Translations under genes and position numbers: made by a program | In this document: positions 52,813 to 61,145 of the stretch, piece after piece | Layout of the letters: each line of letters begins with the position of its first letter | Position numbering within the stretch: the stretch's first letter is position 1 | Source of the DNA: Clostridiales bacterium | GTDB lineage: Bacteria; Bacillota; Clostridia; Monoglobales; WRBX01 | Direction: 5' to 3' | Assembly: GCA_031261985.1 (NCBI GenBank) | Contig: JAISIR010000020.1 | Location: forward strand, 62,001-126,000 | Length of the DNA stretch: 64,000 nt | Notes under the pieces: generated by a model | What the model saw: only the letters and a program-made list of their open reading frames with translations | Database searches by the model: none | What the model was told of the DNA's origin: nothing

Positions 52813-53805
52813 ATGGTAAAAATAAGTGTTTTTGGTGAGAGTCATGGCGAGTGCGTGGGTGCGGTTATGGAAGGCTTCCCTGCGGGCGTGGCGGTAGATA
52901 ACGAGTTTGTTAAGGCGCAAATGAAGCGTAGGGCAGGCGGCAACAGTGATTTTACTACTCCACGTGCTGAGGCTGACGAGGTTAAAATTGTGAGCGGTGT
53001 TTTTAATGGTATCACAACAGGCGCGCCAATATGCGTGGTAATTGCTAATCAAAACGTGCATAGCAATGATTATTCTGATATAAAAGATAAAATGCGTCCG
53101 TCGCATTCGGATTATGCAGCCTACATTAAGTACAAGGGGTGTAACGATTATCGTGGCGGCGGGCATTTTTCGGGGCGAGTAACGGCGCCGATAGTTGCGA
53201 TTGGAGCGATTGCGCAGGAATATCTGCGGCAAATTGGGGTAGAGGTTAAGGCGTGTGTTGCTCAAATTGGGGCGGCGGTTGGCGAATGTGCGAGCGATGA
53301 TTTAACCGAGCAGATGCAGGCGGAAATTTTGGCGGCTAAGGGTGACGACTCGTCTATTGGTGGTAAAATTAAAGTGGTGGCAAGTGGTGTTAAGGCAGGC
53401 TATGGCAGACCTTTTTGGGATACCGTCGAAGGTGTTTTGGCGCATAAGTTTTTTGCTATCCCAGCCGTTAAAGCGGTTGAGTTTGGATTGGGCGTTTTAT
53501 TTGCAGAGGCGCGTGGGGATAAAGTGAATGACCAAATGTGTGTGGAAAATGGCGAGATAAGGGCGATTACTAATAATTGTGGCGGTGTGCTAGGCGGAAT
53601 TACGAGTGGTGAGGATATTGTGGCGACGCTTACTTTTAAGCCGACACCATCTATTGCTAAGGCGCAAAAAACCGTGGATGTATCTACCATGAGAGATGCT
53701 ATAATTGAAGTGCGCGGCAGGCATGACCCTTGCATTATCCCGCGTGCGTGTGTGGTGGCAGAAAGCGTTATGGCTCTTGGTCTGCTTGATGTGATGGAGG
53801 TTTAG
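52813..53805 (+). CDS. aroC: Chorismate synthase AroC
   Basis: An FMN-dependent enzyme for the last common step to chorismate. The N-terminus is ISVFGESHGECVGAVMEGFPAG. RPSHSDYAAYIKYKG, YRGGGHFSGRVTAPIVAIGAIA, and the C-terminal GRHDPCIIPRACVVAESVMAL are present. At 330 aa it is shorter than many AroC (350-390), but all signature regions are present. AAAGGGG precedes the ATG. It is the last gene of the operon. Confidence 0.96.
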   Translation: MVKISVFGESHGECVGAVMEGFPAGVAVDNEFVKAQMKRRAGGNSDFTTPRAEADEVKIVSGVFNGITTGAPICVVIANQNVHSNDYSDIKDKMRPSHSDYAAYIKYKGCNDYRGGGHFSGRVTAPIVAIGAIAQEYLRQIGVEVKACVAQIGAAVGECASDDLTEQMQAEILAAKGDDSSIGGKIKVVASGVKAGYGRPFWDTVEGVLAHKFFAIPAVKAVEFGLGVLFAEARGDKVNDQMCVENGEIRAITNNCGGVLGGITSGEDIVATLTFKPTPSIAKAQKTVDVSTMRDAIIEVRGRHDPCIIPRACVVAESVMALGLLDVMEV

Positions 53806-53887
53806 GCTAGGTTTGGCAGTATGAAGTTGACATAAATTTAAAAATCTCTATCGCCACGAGTGGAATATAAATGATAATGAATAAAGG

Positions 53888-53916
53888 CGCGCGCTAAATA
53901 ATGGGTGCGCTTTTTT
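53888..53916 (+). terminator. Terminator after the aro operon
   Basis: GCGCGC and GTGCGC form a short GC stem with a 10-base loop followed by six T. It lies about 85 bases after aroC. Confidence 0.75.
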
Positions 53917-54022
53917 GTGTGCAAATAGGAATCGAGGTATTAATATAATTAAGTTTACATAACTATTGCATCGTTTGTGATGTAGTGATTATAGGAGTTT
54001 TATATAGATTTTAAAAAAATGC

Positions 54023-54051
54023 TTGACAAAATATTAGCAATATGGTATTAT
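54023..54051 (+). promoter_or_regulatory. Promoter of the HTH cassette
   Basis: TTGACA (54023-54028), 17 bases and TATTAT (54046-54051). The palindrome at 54051 begins at its end. Confidence 0.85.
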
Positions 54052-54077
54052 TAATATAAGTGTTTTACTTATATTAA
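54051..54077 (+). promoter_or_regulatory. Palindromic operator downstream of the -10 box
   Basis: TTAATATAAG and CTTATATTAA are exact complements with a 7-base spacer, covering the start site of the HTH-gene transcript. This is the expected place for autorepression by the encoded regulator. Confidence 0.65.
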
Positions 54078-54095
54078 GTTTTTGAGGTGTTATAT

Positions 54096-54458
54096 ATGCT
54101 TAATTCAATTGGTAAATTTTTGCAACATTTAAGAACAGAGAATAGCGAGATGTCTAAAGAAATGGCAACCAAATTAGACGTTACACCGACGTTTTTTTCT
54201 GGTGTATGCAATGGTCGAGAAAAATGCCCTGATAGTTGGTATGAAAAGGTGCCTGTGCTGTATTCTCTCGATGAAAATTTATCTAAACAATGGAAAGGCA
54301 TTATTATACAATCGAACCAAAATTTAAAGCTAATGTATGATAATTTAAGTGAGAGCGATAAAAACTTGATAATGTCGCTTGCGAATATTTTAGATACATT
54401 AACAGCGGCACAAAAGAAATTAATTTGGAAAGTTATTAATGGAGAAATGGAGTGTTGA
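54096..54458 (+). CDS. XRE-family helix-turn-helix regulator
   Basis: 120 aa. Residues 4-60 form a Cro/CI-type HTH: IGKFLQHLRTENSEMSKEMA, then TKLDVTPTFFSGVCNGREKCPDSW. The C-terminal half is helical. This type of small regulator is common in Firmicutes accessory cassettes. ATG 54096 has GAGGTG 6 bases upstream; a GTG at 54087 is in frame but lies within the SD. It is the first of four closely spaced genes, and a perfect palindrome covers its promoter. Confidence 0.88.
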   Translation: MLNSIGKFLQHLRTENSEMSKEMATKLDVTPTFFSGVCNGREKCPDSWYEKVPVLYSLDENLSKQWKGIIIQSNQNLKLMYDNLSESDKNLIMSLANILDTLTAAQKKLIWKVINGEMEC

Positions 54459-54462
54459 AATT

Positions 54463-54759
54463 ATGAAAAAAGGTTTAACAAAAGTTCAAAAAGCGCAAAC
54501 AGAAACAATGGAGTATGTTCAGAAAATGCTGGCTGCATATTACTCTAGACGGTCAAAGGAGAAGGTAACAGACCCTATAATATCTAATGCACTAAAAAGT
54601 AAGGCTGGCGTATTCTCGGATTATGGGAAATTAGAAGGCATAGTCGAAAACACAGAAGAGATATATTCAATTTATGCCTTAGGTAATTTAACGGGAGAAG
54701 ATACAAGTGAATTAATCAAGAATGTTGCTAATAATTTTAGAGGAGGCGATAAGGTATGA
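54463..54759 (+). CDS. Small unknown protein of the cassette
   Basis: 98 aa from ATG 54463 (GGAG 10 bases upstream); an ATG at 54439 is in frame but lacks an RBS. It is charged and helical, with no membrane segment: LTKVQKAQTETMEYVQKMLAAYY, then KSKAGVFSDYGKLEGIVENTEEIYSIYALGNLTGEDTS. I do not recognise it. It starts 5 bases after the HTH stop and overlaps the next gene by 4 bases, so it is translationally coupled to the lysozyme-like gene. Confidence 0.65.
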   Translation: MKKGLTKVQKAQTETMEYVQKMLAAYYSRRSKEKVTDPIISNALKSKAGVFSDYGKLEGIVENTEEIYSIYALGNLTGEDTSELIKNVANNFRGGDKV

Positions 54760-55667
54760 GTTGTTCAGACCAAGTTAGAGGATTAACGGTGCGATGGATA
54801 TGTCATGATGATGATACAACGTGTGTTATTTGTCGGGGTAATCATAATAGATGTTTTAAGGTTGAAAATTTACCAGTTACGCACCCTAATTGCAGGTGCG
54901 GGCTTGAAATCTGTGACGATGACCATTTTACGCAAGAAGAGTTGGCAAAAGCTTTAGATAAAGAGTTTAATGAGAATCAAAATATATTTCAAAAGGCGGG
55001 GCGATGGTATTATAATTCGGAGGAGGCATTAGATATTATTTTAAAATATGATGATACAATAACAAGAATTGCAAATAAGTTAGGTATACAAAAAGCATTA
55101 ATTCAAACGGTATTATACCAAGAACTTAGGGCATTTAATGTTGGAGATAAATTTTCTGATGGATTAGTTATAGATAGGTATATGTTAAATGATAAAGTTA
55201 AAAAAACTGGAGAAAACCTACTTAATGATGTTTTGAATCCACCTAGAGCAGTTCCTTTTTCTAGAGAAGATTCTTCGACGGGATTAGGGCAAATTTTTGC
55301 TGCGACAGCAATTAAAGCGATGAATGACACAGGATATACAAAAGATGATGGAACATTATATGATGCAAATAATCCTGATGATATAACAGAAGTTTGGAAA
55401 AAACTTAATAGCGATGATGAATTTAATATCGAAATGGTGGCGAGGAATCTTAAATCTATTTCTGACGGTAATCAGGGCACACCTAGTGACCCTAGAAATG
55501 GCGATATAAACGCAATAACGAATCCTGAAGAAAGAACTAAAGCGATTTTAGGACGATATAATGGTTCTGATAGCAGATTTTTTAAAGGTGCAACAAATTA
55601 TGGTGAAGAAACTTATGATTATTATAATACATTTGAAAAGTTTTCAGAAAGCGAGGTTGTTTTATAG
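54756..55667 (+). CDS. MuF-type Cys/His motif protein with lysozyme-like domain
   Basis: 303 aa. Residues 13-53 carry a Cys/His array (C16, C23, C26, C33, H43, C46, C48) ending in THPNCRC. This is the signature at the end of phage head-morphogenesis (Mu gpF/SPP1 gp7) proteins. Residues about 100-190 look like a lysozyme/transglycosylase fold: GIQKALIQTVLYQELRAF with Glu123 as a candidate acid, then SREDSSTGLGQIFAATAI. The large phage-head part is absent, so this is not a capsid protein. A toxin- or hydrolase-like role is inference. The next gene overlaps the stop. Confidence 0.65.
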   Translation: MSCSDQVRGLTVRWICHDDDTTCVICRGNHNRCFKVENLPVTHPNCRCGLEICDDDHFTQEELAKALDKEFNENQNIFQKAGRWYYNSEEALDIILKYDDTITRIANKLGIQKALIQTVLYQELRAFNVGDKFSDGLVIDRYMLNDKVKKTGENLLNDVLNPPRAVPFSREDSSTGLGQIFAATAIKAMNDTGYTKDDGTLYDANNPDDITEVWKKLNSDDEFNIEMVARNLKSISDGNQGTPSDPRNGDINAITNPEERTKAILGRYNGSDSRFFKGATNYGEETYDYYNTFEKFSESEVVL

Positions 55668-56572
55668 TGCTTGATGAGTATAAAAATAAAGATGAAAACA
55701 AGGACAAAAGTAGAAAAACTATAACGATTAATGATTTTCTGATCGCTGGCTTGCTTATCATCATTGTATCGATGATTTATATGAATTGGTTTATTTGTTT
55801 TTACGGAATGTCAGTTACCATAATTGCGATAATTATGTGGTGCTTCAAAATAATTTTTAAAAAAATATTTGGGTTGATCGAGTTTAAAAACAAACATATA
55901 AAAGCTAAAATCACAAGATATAAAAAATTTATAATTCCAGGTTTGATAGTTATATTGTTGCCAATATTTTTAATGGAAACAATGCAGGCAATTATATGCT
56001 CTCTTGTGATGATATTTGGCGCAATCGCAATAATTATATGGTGCTTCAAAACATTTTTTAGAGAATTGTTTAGGTTTGACGAGTTTAAAAAAGTAGATAA
56101 TAGAAGCAAAACTATAAGGCTTACAAGGTTTATAATCGCTAGTCTGCCAATCATGTTTGTAACTATGTTTTTTATAGCACCGCTTTATACCGATTTTCAA
56201 TGTGCAGGTTTAGCACGGCAGCTTAAAAAAGTGCCACTACCAGCCGAGATTCAAGTAATAAACGTACAAAGCGAAATAGGTGGCTCGGGCGGTAATGGCG
56301 ATTATATATCGCTTAATGCCATTGCTTTGACAAAGTCTACGTTACCAATTGAGGGAATTGAAAGCGTTTTTGAAAGCTACGAATATAAAAACACTATGGG
56401 TGATGTATGGGTTGGTGTTGAAAAGGCAGAAGACGAGATGTTCTCTAACATGTTTTGCAATAGAGTTTTCTTTAAAGAATTAGAAGGAGTAGAAGATTTA
56501 AACGATTATTACTATGTTTATCTTGTAGGTGGTGCTAGTTCGATTTTTGATGTGCGAACGTGGGATTTTTAA
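55667..56572 (+). CDS. Multi-pass membrane protein of the cassette
   Basis: 301 aa from GTG, overlapping the previous stop by one base. It has five hydrophobic segments in residues 20-185. Residues about 52-97 and 122-166 are an internal duplication (IIMWCFKIIFKKIFGLIEFK against IIIWCFKTFFRELFRFDEFK). The last 115 residues form an outside-facing domain with ARQLKKVPLPAEIQ, a Gly/Ser/Asn loop and YISLNAIALTKSTL. A similar domain occurs in small Firmicutes membrane proteins of unknown function. The position next to a lysozyme-like gene allows an immunity role, unproven. Confidence 0.65.
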   Translation: MLDEYKNKDENKDKSRKTITINDFLIAGLLIIIVSMIYMNWFICFYGMSVTIIAIIMWCFKIIFKKIFGLIEFKNKHIKAKITRYKKFIIPGLIVILLPIFLMETMQAIICSLVMIFGAIAIIIWCFKTFFRELFRFDEFKKVDNRSKTIRLTRFIIASLPIMFVTMFFIAPLYTDFQCAGLARQLKKVPLPAEIQVINVQSEIGGSGGNGDYISLNAIALTKSTLPIEGIESVFESYEYKNTMGDVWVGVEKAEDEMFSNMFCNRVFFKELEGVEDLNDYYYVYLVGGASSIFDVRTWDF

Positions 56573-56580
56573 TAACTAAA

Positions 56581-56615
56581 AAAGACGAGTAACGTTATAA
56601 AAACGACTCGTCTTT
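56581..56615. terminator. Terminator between convergent genes
   Basis: AAAGACGAGT and ACTCGTCTTT are exact complements. It is 9 bases after the membrane-protein stop and 24 before the WG-repeat gene stop. Confidence 0.88.
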
Positions 56616-56638
56616 AAGTTTTCTTTATAGTGCTATGC

Positions 56639-57454
56639 TCAATTTTTAGCTGGTACTTTGTAAATAATTCCCCATTTGCCGCCAAGTTTAACAAAGGCGC
56701 GGGTGTTATCGTAGCTAACCGCATCTTCAAATTGGTAATCAATTATAACTTTGCCATTTTCGTCGATAAATCCCCACTTGCCATTTAGTTTAACAGCAGG
56801 ATTAATGGTGGTTAAATTGCTGTCGTTATCTTCAAAAATGTAGTCTGTAACAAGTTTAAAGCGGTGCGTGTATGCAATTTTGCCGAACTCAGAGTCGACA
56901 TCGTTGCCATCGCCGCTTACGCCTAAAAGGTTTTGAGTAGAATTTACAGTTAAAACAGGGCGCATGGATGAACTAGAATTGTATAATGATAAGTTATTAT
57001 AGTCGGTTAAGGCAGCTTCTATTGAGTCATACTGAAATTTTGCGCTGTAATCGAAGCTATTAAATGTGCCAAATTTTTTCATGATATTATTATACGCAAT
57101 AAATAAATCGCCGCCGCCATGCGCATGCTCTCTGCTTGGGGCTTTTTCGCCGGTGTTGGGGTCTATGTCTAAAAGGTCGCCATTCTCGGTTTTTGTGGCT
57201 AAAATTACATCGCAGGCAGTGTCGTAAAAGACGTCGTAATAAGCAAACTTAGGCTCTACAAGCCAAGTAAATTGCTTGCTTTTAGGTGCTTCGGTGCTTG
57301 CTGCAGGAGTAGCTTCGGGGGTTTGCACCTCTACCGTTGGGCTAGCTTGTGGAACATCGGCAACTTTATTATTTGTAGCCATCATTGCCCATGTTACTCC
57401 GCCGCCAATTAAAACAATTACAATAGCGATAATAATCCATATTTTCTTTTTCAT
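56639..57454 (-). CDS. Membrane-anchored WG-repeat protein
   Basis: 271 aa. An N-terminal membrane anchor (KKKIWIIIAIVIVLIGGGVTWAM) is followed by a Pro/Thr/Ala/Glu linker (about 35-60), an unassigned middle domain, and at the C-terminus two WG-type repeats: LNGKWGFIDENGKVIIDYQFEDA and LGGKWGIIYKVP. WG repeats are found in surface proteins of many Clostridia; the ligands are not known. AAAGGGATGA precedes the ATG. It has its own promoter. Confidence 0.85.
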   Translation of the reverse strand: MKKKIWIIIAIVIVLIGGGVTWAMMATNNKVADVPQASPTVEVQTPEATPAASTEAPKSKQFTWLVEPKFAYYDVFYDTACDVILATKTENGDLLDIDPNTGEKAPSREHAHGGGDLFIAYNNIMKKFGTFNSFDYSAKFQYDSIEAALTDYNNLSLYNSSSSMRPVLTVNSTQNLLGVSGDGNDVDSEFGKIAYTHRFKLVTDYIFEDNDSNLTTINPAVKLNGKWGFIDENGKVIIDYQFEDAVSYDNTRAFVKLGGKWGIIYKVPAKN

Positions 57455-57487
57455 CTGAATTCATCCCTTTATAGTTTGGTTGATATA

Positions 57488-57516
57488 ATTATATAATACA
57501 CTTTAAAAAATTGCAA
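57488..57516 (-). promoter_or_regulatory. Promoter of the WG-repeat gene
   Basis: On the minus strand TTGCAA (57516-57511), 17 bases and TATAAT (57493-57488), in the gap after the first J-domain gene. Confidence 0.7.
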
Positions 57517-57529
57517 GAGTTTTTTTACT

Positions 57530-59584
57530 TTATATGCGCTGTGGTTGCGAGGAAGGTTTTGGGGGCTGTGCGGGTTGAGGTTGTTGAGGGGTTTGGAGTG
57601 GCTGGGTTGCAGGGGCAGGGACTTCGGGAGCAGGGGCATCGGGAGCAGGGACTTCGGGCGCAAGGGCATCGGGGGCAGGGATTTCGGGGGTTGGAGTTTT
57701 AAAACCTGAAGTTTCGGGGGCTGGTTTACATAACTCCGCACGAGCACACATAGCTTTTAATAAATCGTTTATATCTGCATGACGTCTTATCTTTGTTTTT
57801 CTCATAAGGTCGTCGCACATGCTTGCTGCTGCCTCGACCGAGGGGATTTCGATATGCTCAAGCTCTTTTTGTGCCTGTTTAAATATTTGTGAATCGTTTT
57901 TATAAATCTGTGTGGTAATAGCAAGGTTCAACTCGCCTAATGTCTTGGCATTTTCTAGGTAATAATACTTTAAAATACCTTTGTAATTTTTATTTTTGTT
58001 CTCATGGCTAAACCTAATTATGTCTACAAAATTTAAATTTTCGTTCTGGACTATTCCAGCATATTTATCCTCTTTTGTTATAAAATAGCGTTTGCCATCT
58101 ACAACTAAATTTAGGTTCATGAACTCGTCGAACGATTCGGTGTTAGCTAATGCCTCGCTTGCGGGAGTTTTATACCGTTTAAAAAGCGAGTATAATATAA
58201 GATGTTTCTCGTCGGGCTTGTAATCATCTAGGTAAGAAGATGCAAAAGATTTAACATCATCAGCATCAATTTTAAAATCGGAACCGTCTAAAATTTCTAC
58301 AAGCTCATCAATTGTAAGCTCAGGGTCATTTTCGATAATCGATTTAAAAACGCCAAAATTATTGCTTTTTTTAGCCAGCTCAATCTTAATTTTGTGCAGG
58401 GTATCCCTCTCGTTAAGCGGTCTGTTGCCAAGGTGTTTGCAATACCTTACGATATCGGTTATGGTACTATAGTAAAACCTTGTGTCGCAATTTTTAATTA
58501 TATCTAAAAAGGTTTTAGGGTTTAGTTTATATATCTTGCAAATCCTTTGAAAATCGTAAGGATTTTTAACTTTAAGCAATAAAACATCGGTTAACAGCTG
58601 AAAGTTTTTTCGGTTTTTGTTATGTTCTAGCAAGGTATCAATTAAATAAGTGTTGTTAATTACAAGGTCTTTGGTTTTAAAATCAAATTTTTTAATAAGC
58701 GCGACGGTGTTTTCTACCTTTGTAAACGAATACATTTGGGTTAAAAACCTTATCAAATTCCTAGAATCTTTCATGTTAATTAAGCAATTATCGCGGACGG
58801 TTGTTAAATCTTCATCTTTAAAATCGTATAACGCTTTATTAGTTGCTAGGTTAAAAAATCTGTGCTCTATGTATCGGGCGATGTCATACAATTGGTCGTC
58901 GGTTAGCGCAGAGTAATCTAGTTTTTTAAACTCTTCAAAAATTTGTTTTGGAGCGAGCGAGCGAAACCCGGGGCCGCTTAATATATCATCTAGATTGCCA
59001 AATTGTAAAGCAAGCTTCAATACTTTAAAACCATAATCGGTGTTAGCAAAGTTGAATAATTTGTACGTTTCGCGGGCGCTATGCCAATCGATTTCGATAT
59101 TTGGGTCGTCATTTGCAAGGTGGTATAAATTAGCGATGTTTATTATATGCGTGTATTGCGAGGTGTTATAGATATGCTCGGGCAGGGCAGCTTTTGCTTT
59201 ATTATCAAAATCGACTATTTGTTCGATAAGTTTTTGCGTGCTTTTTTGGTTATGGTTAGTTAAATTGTAGTTTTTAATTTGTCTATTAATGCCAGAGGAC
59301 ATCTTCCTATAAAGTGCGATGGTTTCCCTTAATTCTTCTTGTGGACTAACCTCGGCTTTAGCTTGTTGAAGGTCAAAATATTTTTGCAGTGTATCGCGTG
59401 CGTCATTTGCTTGAGCTTGCAATATGTTAAAGTGAGCAATTTCGTCTTCCGTATCGTTCATGTGTAAATCGGGGTGAAATCTTTTGGTAATTTCTTTATA
59501 AGCACTATTAACTTCAGCCTCGGTTGCGCCGAACTCTAGACCTAGGCAAGCGTATGCAACTTGGATTTGTTCTGAATATGTCAT
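57530..59584 (-). CDS. J-domain protein with Pro-rich tail (paralogue 1)
   Basis: 684 aa. Residues 1-70 are a J-domain with an intact HPD at 37-39 (YKEITKRFHPDLHMND), the part that stimulates Hsp70 ATPase. The rest to about residue 610 is all-helical without a DnaJ Gly/Phe or zinc-finger region, so it is not a general DnaJ. The last 65 residues are imperfect Pro-Ala-Pro-Glu/Asp repeats (EIPAPDALAPEVPAPDAPAP) ending SSQPQRI. There is no signal peptide. AAAGGAG precedes the ATG, 14 bases after the paralogue 2 stop. Confidence 0.85.
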   Translation of the reverse strand: MTYSEQIQVAYACLGLEFGATEAEVNSAYKEITKRFHPDLHMNDTEDEIAHFNILQAQANDARDTLQKYFDLQQAKAEVSPQEELRETIALYRKMSSGINRQIKNYNLTNHNQKSTQKLIEQIVDFDNKAKAALPEHIYNTSQYTHIINIANLYHLANDDPNIEIDWHSARETYKLFNFANTDYGFKVLKLALQFGNLDDILSGPGFRSLAPKQIFEEFKKLDYSALTDDQLYDIARYIEHRFFNLATNKALYDFKDEDLTTVRDNCLINMKDSRNLIRFLTQMYSFTKVENTVALIKKFDFKTKDLVINNTYLIDTLLEHNKNRKNFQLLTDVLLLKVKNPYDFQRICKIYKLNPKTFLDIIKNCDTRFYYSTITDIVRYCKHLGNRPLNERDTLHKIKIELAKKSNNFGVFKSIIENDPELTIDELVEILDGSDFKIDADDVKSFASSYLDDYKPDEKHLILYSLFKRYKTPASEALANTESFDEFMNLNLVVDGKRYFITKEDKYAGIVQNENLNFVDIIRFSHENKNKNYKGILKYYYLENAKTLGELNLAITTQIYKNDSQIFKQAQKELEHIEIPSVEAAASMCDDLMRKTKIRRHADINDLLKAMCARAELCKPAPETSGFKTPTPEIPAPDALAPEVPAPDAPAPEVPAPATQPLQTPQQPQPAQPPKPSSQPQRI

Positions 59585-59598
59585 TTGTTTATTCTCCT

Positions 59599-61131
59599 TT
59601 ATCGTTGTAGTATTATAGCGGGCGCGGGTGTAGATGTAGTGGCAGGCTGTGGTGTGGGTTGAATATTTGAATCTGTAGATTTGTTTATAAAATCTAGAAT
59701 AACGGGGTTGAGCTTAGCGAGATTCATTAAATCTATACCAATGTTACCATATTCCTTGTTTGTAGCATTATCATTGAGCGCAAAATTTGTTATAAAATTG
59801 TGGATAGATTCGGCAAATTTGCCTGGGTCTTGGATAGGCGATTTTTCGTCGGCATGATTATCTAATAAGGATGTTGTGTACTGTTCAAGTGTTTTTTCGG
59901 TATAATTTTTTATGCTTTCTAAAGCTTCTAAGGTATTTTTATTAGGTTCTAAATTGAAACCATTTAAAAAGTAATATTGGTTATACGTTTTTGCTAATCT
60001 AAAGAAAAAAGGCACGTCGGCTTGTAATTTTGCGAATTTAAAATTTGAATAATACAGGATTTCATGCGATAATTCATGTTGCTTTGCAACATTGTTTAAA
60101 ATTTTGACGAATTCTATTCGATAATGCGCATTTAAATATTGAGAATCAGCATCATGGTCTTTAAGAAGTGATTCTTTTACATAAGCGTCAATGTTTTCTG
60201 ATAAATAATCGATGGCATCATCAAAATATCCGACCTTTTTGTTGTCGCTAAAACTCCTATTAAAAGGCAGTTTTTCGTTTATTAAGTCAATAAGTTTCAT
60301 GAATCTATATGCTTCTTTATCAAAATTCTTGTTTATGTCATAGTGTATCTTTTTTGGTAATATATTGTGTATTTTACTGTCGAAAAACAACATGTAGGCA
60401 TCAAGGAAGGGTCCTACATTTTTATCTTTTATACTAGCTGGACCGTTAGTTTTTACGCTATCAGCTAGTGCTTTTAGTTCGAGCCCAAATGTGTTGGAAA
60501 TGACTTGAAGTGTTGCTTCATTTTCTAGCGGAATTTTGGCAATATCATTAATTGAAGCAATTATTTTTGGCAAATTTTCGTTTGAAAACTTTAAAAAAAT
60601 ATCAAAATTTGTTATGTATTCATCTAACTGTTGAATATTTTTTGTTTGTATGTTTATTAAAGGGGGCGAGGCAAACGCGGAGCATTTATTTAAAATCTCT
60701 TTTTGCTCGGTGACTAATTTTTTGACATCGTCAAAAAGTGGCTCGGTGTTGTTGATTGCTTGCTGACTAAAATTTGTAAATATGTTATTTAGGGAATTTT
60801 GCGCTTGGTTAATAAAAAATTTTGTTTTATCAATCTCTTGTTTAAATATGCCATTATACATAAGCTTTATTGCTTTGGCTTCTTCCTCGGGGGCGACTTC
60901 CTTTTTAGCCTCTTGAAGTTTAAAGTAATTTTCCAGAATTTCGTGTGCGTAGTTTGCTTCTTTTTGAAGCTCTTCGTATTTTTTGATATTTTCTGGGGTA
61001 TCGTTCATGTGTAAATCGGGGTGAAACCTTTTGGTAATATCTTTGTAAGCTTTATTAACTTGAGCCTCGGTTGCGTCAAACTCTAGCCCTAGGCATGCGT
61101 ATGCGACTTGGATTTGTTCAATATATGTCAT
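59599..61131 (-). CDS. J-domain protein (paralogue 2)
   Basis: 510 aa. The N-terminal J-domain (YKDITKRFHPDLHMND) is almost identical to paralogue 1. The helical region after about residue 85 is instead homologous to paralogue 3 (KLMYNGIFKQEIDKT against TLMYNAIFKNEIDKT; KLPFNRSF in both). The tail is NIQPTPQPATTSTPAPAI ending ILQR. A chance HELSH sequence is not conserved in paralogue 3. It has the same AAAGGAG spacing as its neighbours, 14 bases after the paralogue 3 stop. Confidence 0.85.
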   Translation of the reverse strand: MTYIEQIQVAYACLGLEFDATEAQVNKAYKDITKRFHPDLHMNDTPENIKKYEELQKEANYAHEILENYFKLQEAKKEVAPEEEAKAIKLMYNGIFKQEIDKTKFFINQAQNSLNNIFTNFSQQAINNTEPLFDDVKKLVTEQKEILNKCSAFASPPLINIQTKNIQQLDEYITNFDIFLKFSNENLPKIIASINDIAKIPLENEATLQVISNTFGLELKALADSVKTNGPASIKDKNVGPFLDAYMLFFDSKIHNILPKKIHYDINKNFDKEAYRFMKLIDLINEKLPFNRSFSDNKKVGYFDDAIDYLSENIDAYVKESLLKDHDADSQYLNAHYRIEFVKILNNVAKQHELSHEILYYSNFKFAKLQADVPFFFRLAKTYNQYYFLNGFNLEPNKNTLEALESIKNYTEKTLEQYTTSLLDNHADEKSPIQDPGKFAESIHNFITNFALNDNATNKEYGNIGIDLMNLAKLNPVILDFINKSTDSNIQPTPQPATTSTPAPAIILQR

Positions 61132-61145
61132 TGGTTTATTCTCCT

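Noticed and set aside
54756-55667. Prophage minor capsid gene
   Set aside because: Only the short Cys/His motif of such proteins is present. No portal, terminase, tail or integrase gene is nearby.
57595-57700. Short direct repeats resembling a CRISPR-like array
   Set aside because: They are the codons of the Pro-Ala-Pro-Glu/Asp tail of J-domain paralogue 1, without spacers.
60060-60110. HELSH (HExxH) motif in J-domain paralogue 2
   Set aside because: The closest paralogue lacks it and no third ligand is evident, so I treat it as chance.
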